DNA of 6,193 bases, taken from Allobrachymonas sp. GTDB lineage: Bacteria; Pseudomonadota; Gammaproteobacteria; Burkholderiales; Burkholderiaceae_C. Below, in pieces: positions 1 through 4,974 of this stretch; position 1 is the stretch's first letter, and every line of letters starts with the position of its first letter. The stretch lies in contig JAUNUE010000114.1 of the NCBI GenBank assembly GCA_030538335.1, forward strand, positions 1 through 6,193, written 5' to 3'. The translations under genes were made by a program, and so were the position numbers. Below the pieces are notes generated by a model. It was not told the origin of the DNA. It worked only from the letters and a program-made list of their open reading frames with translations, and searched no databases.

Positions 1-547
1 CCTGGCTTCGGGCATCGACGGCTTGGTGCACCTGTCTGACCTGAGCTGGAACGAACCCGGCGAAGCCGCCGTGCGCAACTACAAAAAGGGCCAGGACGTT
101 GAAGCCGTGGTGCTGGGCGTGGACGTGGAGCGCGAACGCATCAGCCTGGGCATCAAGCAGCTCGACGCCGATCCGTTCACGACCTTTGCCTCGATCAACG
201 ACAAGGGTTCCATCGTGACCGGCAAGGTCAGCAGCGTGGATGCCAAAGGCGCTGAAATCGACCTCGGCGAAGAGGTGCTGGGCTACCTGCGCGCCAGCGA
301 AATCAGCCGCGACCGCGTGGACGACGCCAGCACCGTGCTGAAAGTGGGCGACGAAGTCACCGCCGTCATCACCAATATCGACCGCAAGGCCCGCAACATC
401 CAGTTGTCGGTCAAGGCGAAAGACGCTGTCGACCAACAGCAGGCCATGGAGACCCTCAACCAGTCTTCCGGCCGCGAAGGTGCGGGCACCACCAGCCTGG
501 GCGCCCTGCTGCGCGCCAAGCTCGACAACGAAGAAAAGGCAGAATAA
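1..547 (+). CDS. rpsA: 30S ribosomal protein S1, C-terminal part (5' end outside window)
   Basis: This is the last 181 codons of ribosomal protein S1, which binds mRNA on the small ribosomal subunit and helps unstructured or weakly ribosome-bound messages start translation. The reading frame enters at base 2 and stays open to TAA at 545-547. The visible part starts inside an S1 (OB-fold) repeat with the hallmark GLVHLSDLSWN, then YKKG and ERERISLGIKQL. This matches the fifth repeat of E. coli S1. A second full repeat follows at about residues 60-135 of the fragment (GSIVTGKVSSVDAKGAEIDL, GYLRASE, RDRVDDA, NIQLSVKAKD), matching the sixth repeat. The tail ends in SLGALLRAKLDNEEKAE, an acidic and basic mix typical of S1 ends. 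E. coli S1 is 557 residues, so roughly two thirds of the gene lies upstream. The next gene is ihfB, as in E. coli. Identification is by remembered family sequence and is very secure. Confidence 0.97.
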   Translation, partial: LASGIDGLVHLSDLSWNEPGEAAVRNYKKGQDVEAVVLGVDVERERISLGIKQLDADPFTTFASINDKGSIVTGKVSSVDAKGAEIDLGEEVLGYLRASEISRDRVDDASTVLKVGDEVTAVITNIDRKARNIQLSVKAKDAVDQQQAMETLNQSSGREGAGTTSLGALLRAKLDNEEKAE

Positions 548-561
548 GCCGCAACGCAGAT

Positions 562-590
562 GCGGGTGCTTCCCACTCGGGAGGCCCCGC
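562..590 (+). other. GC-rich stem-loop just after rpsA
   Basis: Bases 562-566 (GCGGG) pair with 586-590 (CCCGC), and 568-574 (GCTTCCC) pair with 579-585 (GGGAGGC). Base 567 bulges out and the loop is ACTC at 575-578. That makes 12 pairs, one of them a G-U. It begins 14 bases after the rpsA stop codon. No T-run follows, so it is not a standard intrinsic terminator. It could protect the rpsA 3' end, weaken transcription into ihfB, or mark a processing site. The pairing is seen directly; the role is inferred. Confidence 0.55.
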
Positions 591-594
591 TCCG

Positions 595-629
595 CTGCAG
601 GCGGCAGTAAGCAGTTTTCCGCCTTGCAG
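595..629 (+). other. Second stem-loop between rpsA and ihfB
   Basis: CTGCAGGCGG at 595-604 pairs with CCGCC at 619-623 plus TGCAG at 625-629. Base 624 is bulged and the loop is 14 bases. Ten pairs form. It stands only 4 bases after the preceding hairpin and 27 bases before the ihfB Shine-Dalgarno sequence. No T-run follows it. It would form in the ihfB leader if transcription reads through from rpsA. Confidence 0.4.
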
Positions 630-668
630 ATTTGGTGTGAGCCGGAATCTTCTTCAGGAGACATCCCC

Positions 669-1031
669 ATGACCCGATCTGACCTTGTCGACGCGCTGGC
701 CGCACAGTTCGACCAGTTGCCGCACCGCGATGCTGAAATGGTCGTCAAGACCATTCTTGACAGCATGAGCGAGGCGCTGGTGCGCGGCCACCGCATTGAA
801 ATCCGGGGCTTTGGCAGCTTTACCGTCAACCACCGTCCGGCCCGCACGGGGCGCAACCCGCGCAGCGGCGAAGCGGTGCAGATCCCGGAGAAGCGCGTGC
901 CGCATTTCAAGCCGGGCAAGGCGCTGCGTGAAGAAGTGGATCGCGCGGCGCAGGCCGAGCGTACAATGGCCGACACCCAGACGCCGCTGCCTGTTGCACC
1001 ACAACCAGCAGACCAGCCAGGCGCTGATTGA
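669..1031 (+). CDS. ihfB: Integration host factor, beta subunit
   Basis: This 120-residue protein is the beta subunit of IHF, the heterodimer (with IhfA) that binds specific DNA sites in the minor groove and bends DNA sharply. It helps regulate transcription, recombination and replication. The start ATG at 669 has AGGAG at 656-660, eight bases upstream, and the protein begins MTRSDLVDAL like E. coli IhfB. Key family segments are present: RIEIRGFGSF at residues 42-51, the DNA-clasping arm RTGRNPRSGE at 60-69 with the intercalating Pro64, and VPHFKPGK at 77-84. E. coli IhfB is 94 residues. This one carries an extra tail of about 26 residues from about position 95, rich in Pro, Ala, Gln and Asp. 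It sits between rpsA and lapA as in enterobacteria. HU was considered, but the N-terminus, the arm sequence and the gene order favour IhfB. Confidence 0.96.
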   Translation: MTRSDLVDALAAQFDQLPHRDAEMVVKTILDSMSEALVRGHRIEIRGFGSFTVNHRPARTGRNPRSGEAVQIPEKRVPHFKPGKALREEVDRAAQAERTMADTQTPLPVAPQPADQPGAD

Positions 1032-1045
1032 GCCAACCCCCTGCC

Positions 1046-1050
1046 GGAGG
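1046..1050 (+). promoter_or_regulatory. Shine-Dalgarno sequence that fixes the lapA start
   Basis: GGAGG lies seven bases before the GTG at 1058. The other possible in-frame start, a TTG at 1028 that overlaps the ihfB stop codon, has no such sequence in front of it. This is why the GTG start was chosen. Confidence 0.75.
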
Positions 1051-1057
1051 GTCACCC

Positions 1058-1405
1058 GTGAAATACCTTTCCTGGCTGCTCAAAGCAGCCATTTTTTTCA
1101 TCCTTTTCGTCTTCGCCGTGGGCAACCGCCACATGGCTGCACTTTACGTATGGCCGGGCACGGCGCTTGAAGTGCCGGTCATGATCATCGTGCTGGCGAG
1201 CTTTGCCCTGGGCAGCCTGCTGGGCATTCTGGTCATGCTGCCGCGCTGGTGGCGCTACAAACGCGCCGCCCAACTGGCTGAACAGCGGGCGCAACAAGCC
1301 ACGGCGGCGGCACCTGCCGCAGAGCAAGCCGCCAACCCCGCACCTGCGGAGCTGGAACGCCACATGACCGATCCCTCCTTGCCCATCACCCCTTCTGACC
1401 CATGA
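1058..1405 (+). CDS. lapA: LapA-domain inner membrane protein (YciS/DUF1049)
   Basis: This 115-residue inner membrane protein belongs to the LapA (lipopolysaccharide assembly protein A, DUF1049) family. In E. coli, LapA works with LapB in setting the level of LpxC, the committed enzyme of lipid A synthesis. With the GTG start the protein begins VKYLSWLLKAA. It has one membrane segment at about residues 4-22 and a second at about 39-61 (VPVMIIVLASFALGSLLGIL). A basic aromatic stretch, PRWWRYKR, follows at 62-69, then an Ala/Gln/Pro-rich cytoplasmic tail. E. coli LapA is about 102 residues, so only the tail is longer. The stop codon overlaps the lapB start (ATGA, 1402-1405), which points to translational coupling. 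The first codons contain a terminator-like hairpin, annotated separately. Identity rests on family features and the gene order with ihfB and lapB. Confidence 0.9.
   Translation: MKYLSWLLKAAIFFILFVFAVGNRHMAALYVWPGTALEVPVMIIVLASFALGSLLGILVMLPRWWRYKRAAQLAEQRAQQATAAAPAAEQAANPAPAELERHMTDPSLPITPSDP
1073..1098 (+). terminator. Intrinsic-terminator-like hairpin and T-run inside the start of lapA
   Basis: TGGCTGCT at 1073-1080 pairs perfectly with AGCAGCCA at 1084-1091 around a CAA loop, and seven Ts follow directly at 1092-1098. This is the standard shape of a Rho-independent terminator on the plus strand. It lies 15 to 40 bases into the lapA coding sequence, encoding about residues 6-14. It could end part of the ihfB transcripts, with lapA translation able to block the hairpin. 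Shape is seen directly; activity is inferred. The T-run also serves to encode Ile-Phe-Phe, so chance is possible. Confidence 0.5.
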
Positions 1406-2574
1406 ATTTTGATCCTGTATGGCTGCTGCTGGCGCTACCCGCGGCGTTTGGCCTGGGTTGGCTCGCATCACGGCTCGACCTGCACCAGTTGCGCACGCAC
1501 AACCGCAGCGCGCCGCAAGCGTATTTCAAGGGGCTGAACCACCTGCTCAACGAACAGCAAGACGCCGCCATCGACGCCTTTATCGAAGCCGTGCAGAAAG
1601 ACCCCGACACATCGGAGTTGCACTTTGCACTGGGCAAGCTGTTTCGCCGTCGTGGCGAGTACGAGCGTGCCATCCGCGTGCACGAGCACCTGCTGGCGCG
1701 CGCCGACATTTCCAGCGACGCACGCGACCAGGCACAACACGAACTGGCGCAGGATTTTTTGAAAGCCGGCCTGTTCAATATGGCCGAAGACGCGCTGCGC
1801 AAGCTGGAAAAAACCAGCCATGCCGAAAGCGCCCAACTGGCGCTGCTGGGCATTTACGAACGCTCACGCGAATGGCAGCAGGCGCTGGCAGCCGCGCAAA
1901 CGCTGGAAGGCTACGGCAAGGGCCACGACTTCAGCCAGCGCCGCGCCCACTTCCTGTGCGAGCTGGCGCAGCAAGCGCTGCAGAACAAGCAGCCCGACGA
2001 AGCGCGTACGCTATTGCAGCAGGCACTAGAGGCCGCCCCGCACGCAGCACGGCCACGCATGCAGTTAGCGGCACTTGAAGAGGCACAAGGTGATCTTGCC
2101 GCGGCATGGGCGGTGCTGGAGCAAGCGCTGGAACACAGCCCGGCTGCCGCGCCGCTGATGGCTTCGACCTATGCGCGGCTGGCGATAGCAACCGAACAGC
2201 AAGACCAGGCCCGCAGCCGCTTGCAAACTTTGCAGCAAACTTCGCCTTCAATTGATCTGGTCGATGCGCTGATTGCGCTGGATGCGCCCACGGCTTCTGC
2301 ACAAGCCTTGCAAGATGAAAACGGTGCCGGACGCTACATCGCCCATCTGCAGCACACGCCTTCACTCATTGCCGCTACGCGCTGGCTGGAACACAAGCAA
2401 CCGCTTGACGACAGCAAGCGCGACGCCATCCAGCGCGCCCTGCAAAAAGCCACCCAGCCACTGGCCCGGTACCGCTGCGCTGCGTGCGGCTTTGCCGCCC
2501 AGACGCACTACTGGCAATGCCCCGGCTGCCACAGTTGGGACAGCTATCCGCCACGGCGGGTCGAAGAAATTTAA
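1402..2574 (+). CDS. lapB: Lipopolysaccharide assembly protein LapB (TPR protein with rubredoxin-like zinc site)
   Basis: LapB (YciM) is an inner-membrane-anchored adaptor. In E. coli it delivers LpxC to the protease FtsH and so limits lipid A production in balance with phospholipid. The protein is 390 residues, almost the same as E. coli LapB (389). A single N-terminal membrane segment covers about residues 5-23 (VWLLLALPAAFGLGWLASRL). From about 38 to 340 it consists of helical TPR repeats, for example AYFKGLNHLL, DAAIDAFIEAV and ELHFALGKLFRRRGEYERAI. The C-terminus carries two CxxC pairs, Cys359/Cys362 and Cys373/Cys376 (YRCAACG, WQCPGCHSW), forming the rubredoxin-like metal site that packs on the TPRs. 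The ATG at 1402 overlaps the lapA stop, giving an operon with likely coupled translation. No pyrF follows; the next gene converges. All expected parts are intact. Confidence 0.96.
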   Translation: MNFDPVWLLLALPAAFGLGWLASRLDLHQLRTHNRSAPQAYFKGLNHLLNEQQDAAIDAFIEAVQKDPDTSELHFALGKLFRRRGEYERAIRVHEHLLARADISSDARDQAQHELAQDFLKAGLFNMAEDALRKLEKTSHAESAQLALLGIYERSREWQQALAAAQTLEGYGKGHDFSQRRAHFLCELAQQALQNKQPDEARTLLQQALEAAPHAARPRMQLAALEEAQGDLAAAWAVLEQALEHSPAAAPLMASTYARLAIATEQQDQARSRLQTLQQTSPSIDLVDALIALDAPTASAQALQDENGAGRYIAHLQHTPSLIAATRWLEHKQPLDDSKRDAIQRALQKATQPLARYRCAACGFAAQTHYWQCPGCHSWDSYPPRRVEEI

Positions 2575-2601
2575 AAAGTTTATTCAGAGAGGCGTGCAGG
2601 C

Positions 2602-3330
2602 TTATTGCATCTGCACCGAGCCGTTGACCACCACACGCACGGTGGTTTTGCCGGGTTCTACCGGCACGGGCGCTGCATCTGCACCATAGGCTTTGGCCAT
2701 CGCCATGCGCGGTGCAAACCCGCCGCCGCCCTCGGCCTGCACGGAGACCTCACGCAAGGCATAGGTGTTGAAACCAAACAGCTTGGTGATCTCGGCAGCC
2801 TTCTGGCGGAAAGCGGCGATGGCCTTGGCCTGCGCTTCGGCCTCGGTTTTCTGGCGCAGTTCGGGGCTGATGTCGAACGACATGTCGGAAACGGTAAGCG
2901 TGCTGATTTTGCCCGCCACTGCGCTGATGCGTGCCACATCGCGCCCCGTAAGCACCACCTGCGCCGTGCCCTGCCAACCGGCAATGCGGTTGCTGTTGTT
3001 GGCGTGGTTCGGATAGAGGCTGAACTGGCCCGTATGCACATCCAGCAAACCGCTTCTGGCCTCGGCCTTGGCCACTTTCAAGGCGCTATCGACCGCCTGT
3101 TTGAGTTGCCCCTGCACGTCCTGGGCGTTGTTGCCCTGTTTGGTGGTGGAAAGCGTAATGCGCAGCATGTCCTGCACCACCTCCACACTGCCATCGGCCG
3201 ACAGTTGCGCAACGTTGTTCAGATGCACCGGGGCCACGCCCAAAGTCTGCGCCTGCACCACGGCTGTAGCGGCGGCAGAAGCCAGAGCGATGAGGATTTT
3301 TTTGGGGATGGCGGGGAATTTTTCAGGCAT
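2602..3330 (-). CDS. Periplasmic SIMPL-domain (DUF541) protein
   Basis: This 242-residue protein has a SIMPL domain (DUF541), a family of exported proteins whose biochemical role is poorly defined; E. coli YggE is a member linked to oxidative stress. It begins with a signal peptide: PKKILIALASAAATAVVQA at residues 9-27, likely cut after Ala27. The domain shows the family's opening pattern of an alternating strand, LSADGSVEVVQDMLRITLST (about 43-62), and then a long helix. Further on are IAGWQGTAQVVLTG, the conserved ISPELRQKTEAEAQAKAIAAF (about 154-174) and KAAEITKLFGF. It ends at TAA, reading leftwards, 27 bases from the lapB stop. The ATG at 3330 has only a weak ribosome-binding match (GGA six bases upstream). 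The gene lies 65 bases downstream of a small exported protein on the same strand, so the two may share a transcript. Family call is firm; function unknown. Confidence 0.88.
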   Translation of the reverse strand: MPEKFPAIPKKILIALASAAATAVVQAQTLGVAPVHLNNVAQLSADGSVEVVQDMLRITLSTTKQGNNAQDVQGQLKQAVDSALKVAKAEARSGLLDVHTGQFSLYPNHANNSNRIAGWQGTAQVVLTGRDVARISAVAGKISTLTVSDMSFDISPELRQKTEAEAQAKAIAAFRQKAAEITKLFGFNTYALREVSVQAEGGGGFAPRMAMAKAYGADAAPVPVEPGKTTVRVVVNGSVQMQ

Positions 3331-3395
3331 GGCAATCCAGTTGAAAAGTTATGAGTCACGGATGGAATGGGCGCGCACGACGAACCGGAGCAGCA

Positions 3396-3824
3396 TCAGG
3401 GCATCTTGCCGTTTTCCTTGCGCAGCATGGCGCCGTTCACCGCCTGCTTTTTGGCCTGCTCGCGTACCACGCGGCGCAACTCGCGCAACTCTTCCTTGCT
3501 CAGGGTGCGGCGCACCACCGAAGGCGGCAGGCAATCTTCCTGTTGCTGGTGCACGATCACGCTGCCACGCACATCACGCGGCAACTGCTCTTCCTGCCAG
3601 AACGTTTCGTTTGGGGATGATGCCGCACTGGTCGCGCGACCAGGCGGGCAACTATCTGCTGCTGCCGCGCCCCCAAACAGCAAGGCGCCAGCGGCAATGC
3701 TGCATCCCGAAACCAGACGCGCAAGCTGCGCGCCCTTCATGAAAAAAATCGATCCGAAAAAACGCTGCCGCAAACGGGTGTGTTGCGATACATGGGCTTT
3801 TTCAACCGACGATTGATTGATCAT
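3396..3824 (-). CDS. Small exported protein of unknown function
   Basis: I do not recognise this protein. From the ATG at 3824 it is 142 residues, with AGG eight bases upstream as a moderate ribosome binding site. A second ATG at 3740 (Met29) would give 114 residues and a textbook signal peptide: MKGAQLAR, a hydrophobic stretch LVSGCSIAAGALLFGG, and Ala-Ala-Ala before Asp57. But no ribosome binding site lies at a proper distance before it. VSGC at 38-41 resembles a lipobox but sits before the hydrophobic core rather than after it, so a lipoprotein is unlikely. The mature part is about 86 residues with two cysteines (Cys59 and the one in EDCLPP), a segment WQEEQLPRDVRGSVIVHQQQ, and a highly charged predicted helix SKEELRELRRVVREQAKKQ near the end. 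It precedes the SIMPL gene on the same strand. It is probably periplasmic; nothing more can be said from sequence. Confidence 0.65.
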   Translation of the reverse strand: MINQSSVEKAHVSQHTRLRQRFFGSIFFMKGAQLARLVSGCSIAAGALLFGGAAAADSCPPGRATSAASSPNETFWQEEQLPRDVRGSVIVHQQQEDCLPPSVVRRTLSKEELRELRRVVREQAKKQAVNGAMLRKENGKMP

Positions 3825-3846
3825 CTGTACTACCTACTGCAACTGC

Positions 3847-3902
3847 TGCGCAATACGCATCCAGCACCGGAAAAGCCTCCGTGGCAGGATGCATATCGCG
3901 TG
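3847..3902. repeat. Long imperfect inverted repeat (stem-loop)
   Basis: The core pairs GCATCC (3857-3862) with GGATGC (3887-3892). Inside it, GC and an ACCGGA/TCCGT segment continue the stem with small bulges to a six-base loop. Outside it, ATA/TAT and CGC/GCG continue with single mismatches, closing at TGCGCA on each side. I count about 19 Watson-Crick pairs plus two G-U pairs. On the minus strand it would lie in the leader of the unknown exported gene, ending about 23 bases before its first ATG. Confidence 0.5.
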
Positions 3903-4015
3903 CGCAATTCAATGTTCCCGGCGCGACCCGAAAGAGAAACGCCAGCTTTTCATTCCGCACCCGCCATTTTGCCGGTATTCATGCGGAGTTTTCCCCTTTG
4001 ATGGCCGGTAGTCTC

Positions 4016-4128
4016 GCAAATGCGTTACTTGCTGCCAAGCCCCCTTTGCGTGACAAACGCAAGGCAAGGGCAAGAGATGTAACATTGTGAAAATATTCAA
4101 CAAAAACAAGGCACAACAACGCATTTGC
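4016..4128. repeat. Perfect 11-bp inverted repeat bracketing the ompR upstream region
   Basis: GCAAATGCGTT at 4016-4026 is the exact reverse complement of AACGCATTTGC at 4118-4128, with 91 bases between. The right arm overlaps the best -35 candidate for ompR. Between the arms lies a smaller hairpin (4043-4064) carrying the related sequences TTGCGT and ACGCAA. This may be a pair of operator half-sites. Confidence 0.45.
4043..4064. repeat. Short hairpin TTGCGT-GACAA-ACGCAA upstream of ompR
   Basis: TTGCGT (4046-4051) pairs with ACGCAA (4057-4062) around GACAA. CC (4043-4044) pairs with GG (4063-4064) after a bulged T. It could be an operator dyad or an RNA hairpin; no T-run follows, so it is not a terminator. 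Confidence 0.4.
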
Positions 4129-4153
4129 AGCCTAATATCCGCCCCGTTACAAA
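4125..4153 (+). promoter_or_regulatory. Weak candidate ompR promoter
   Basis: TTGCAG (4125-4130) and TACAAA (4148-4153) are separated by exactly 17 bases in an AT-rich stretch just before ompR. They match the sigma-70 -35 and -10 consensus at three and four of six positions. Transcription would start near 4160, leaving a leader of only about 15 bases. An alternative -10 is TAATAT at 4133-4138, but its -35 is poor. This is a best guess only. Confidence 0.25.
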
Positions 4154-4174
4154 TTAAATTCAACGGAGATTTTT

Positions 4175-4915
4175 ATGAACCAGGCCAACGCTGCCAGAGC
4201 CGACAAGATCATTGTCGTTGATGACGACGCCCGCATCCGTGACCTGCTGCGCCGCTACCTCAGCCAGGAAGGATTCGAGGTGATGGTGGCCGAAGACGGC
4301 AAGAACTTGAACCGCATCCTGCAACGCGAAGCCGTGGATCTGATCGTGCTGGATTTGATGCTGCCGGGCGAAGACGGCCTGTCGATCTGCCGTCGCCTGC
4401 GCGCTGCCAACGACAAAACGCCCATCATCATGCTCACTGCGAAGGGCGAAGATGTCGACCGCATCGTGGGCCTTGAAATTGGCGCCGACGACTACCTGGG
4501 CAAGCCCTTCAACCCGCGTGAATTGCTGGCGCGCGTACACGCCGTGCTGCGCCGCCGCCCGGCGGTAGAGGCTCCCGGCGCACCGGCCGCCGAGGCCGAA
4601 GTGGTGACCTTTGGCAATTTCGTGTTCGACCTGGGCGCACGCACGCTCAAGAAAGACAACACCGATCTGCCGCTGACCACCGGCGAGTTCGCCATGCTCA
4701 AGGCGCTGGTGCGTCACCCTCGCCAGCCGCTTTCCCGCGAAAAACTGGCGCAACTGGCGCGCGGACGCGAATTCGAGCCGTTTGACCGCAGCCTCGACGT
4801 TCAAGTGTCGCGCCTGCGCAAGCTGATCGAAACCGATCCGGCCTCGCCGCGCTACATCCAGACCGTGTGGGGCGTGGGCTATGTGTTCGTACCCGATGGA
4901 GGCGGCGAGAGCTAA
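4175..4915 (+). CDS. ompR: OmpR-type response regulator
   Basis: This 246-residue two-component response regulator is phosphorylated by a partner kinase and then binds DNA to control envelope and osmotic-response genes. The receiver domain spans about residues 10-125, with acidic pocket Asp16-Asp18, phospho-acceptor Asp60 in VLDLMLPGEDGLSICRRLR, Thr88 and Lys110 (KPFNPRELLARV). The winged-helix DNA-binding domain spans about 145-242 (LPLTTGEFAMLKALV, LARGREFEP, DRSLDVQVSRLRKLI, RYIQTVWGVGYVFVPDG). Long stretches match E. coli OmpR (239 residues) almost word for word, which supports the name. Bordetella calls the equivalent protein RisA. The ATG at 4175 follows GGAG at 4165-4168. The kinase gene starts 59 bases after its stop, so the two are probably one operon with a hairpin between them. 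Autoregulation is possible from GTTAC/GTAAC motifs upstream. Confidence 0.94.
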   Translation: MNQANAARADKIIVVDDDARIRDLLRRYLSQEGFEVMVAEDGKNLNRILQREAVDLIVLDLMLPGEDGLSICRRLRAANDKTPIIMLTAKGEDVDRIVGLEIGADDYLGKPFNPRELLARVHAVLRRRPAVEAPGAPAAEAEVVTFGNFVFDLGARTLKKDNTDLPLTTGEFAMLKALVRHPRQPLSREKLAQLARGREFEPFDRSLDVQVSRLRKLIETDPASPRYIQTVWGVGYVFVPDGGGES

Positions 4916-4936
4916 TCCCTCGCAACGCAGCAGGCG

Positions 4937-4958
4937 GGCGCAAAATCTCCTTTGCGCC
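4937..4958 (+). other. Perfect stem-loop between ompR and the kinase gene
   Basis: GGCGCAAA (4937-4944) and TTTGCGCC (4951-4958) form a perfect eight-pair stem around ATCTCC. The stem can be extended outward by four pairs, two of them G-U, to 4933-4962. It starts 21 bases after the ompR stop and ends 16 bases before the kinase ATG. No T-run follows. It may act as a weak terminator, a stability element or a block to ribosome loading. Confidence 0.55.
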
Positions 4959-4974
4959 TGTCCACTCCCCTTCC

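Larger units (their letters stand above)
3825..4174. promoter_or_regulatory. Divergent intergenic region between the unknown exported gene and ompR
   Basis: This 350-base stretch holds no convincing gene. It should contain promoters for both directions. The left part (3847-3902) forms a long imperfect hairpin. The middle (about 3905-4045) is mixed and shows nothing clear. The right part (4070-4175) becomes AT-rich, as expected before ompR, and contains several inverted-repeat and GTTAC/GTAAC motifs listed separately. I could not identify a confident promoter for the leftward gene. Confidence 0.6.

Noticed and set aside
962..967. TACAAT, a near-perfect -10 box inside ihfB that could drive lapAB
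   Set aside because: No acceptable -35 lies 16 to 18 bases upstream (GATCGC at 939-944), and the sequence is explained by codons near the ihfB end.
1028..1030. TTG as the lapA start, overlapping the ihfB stop
   Set aside because: It has no ribosome binding site, while GTG at 1058 has GGAGG at ideal spacing and gives the normal LapA N-terminus.
1803..1818. GCTGG-A6-CCAGC hairpin in lapB
   Set aside because: It is only five pairs, within coding sequence, with no T-run after it; likely chance.
2594..2616. Six-base inverted repeat GTGCAG/CTGCAC at the end of the SIMPL gene as a terminator for either convergent gene
   Set aside because: The loop is 11 bases, the stem is short, and the nearest T-rich stretch on the minus strand is about 15 to 20 bases further on. 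No good terminator is visible between the convergent genes.
2605..3354. A 249-codon open frame on the plus strand opposite the SIMPL gene
   Set aside because: It is antisense to a recognisable exported protein, its translation is His/Gly/Leu-rich without any family motif, and such frames are common opposite GC-rich genes.
3367..3816. A 149-codon plus-strand frame opposite the unknown exported gene
   Set aside because: The minus-strand reading has a signal peptide and a plausible start; this one has no motif or ribosome binding site. Because the minus-strand gene is itself unrecognised, this rejection is less firm than the others.
3825..4174. IHF binding sites upstream of ompR, as known in E. 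coli
   Set aside because: I looked for WATCAANNNNTTR on both strands by eye and found no full match; near matches at TTGATT (3813-3818) and TTTGATG (around 3998) lack the second half.
4160..4804. A 214-codon open frame on the minus strand opposite ompR
   Set aside because: It lies almost fully inside the ompR gene, whose protein is unmistakable. The frame is open because of codon bias on the other strand.
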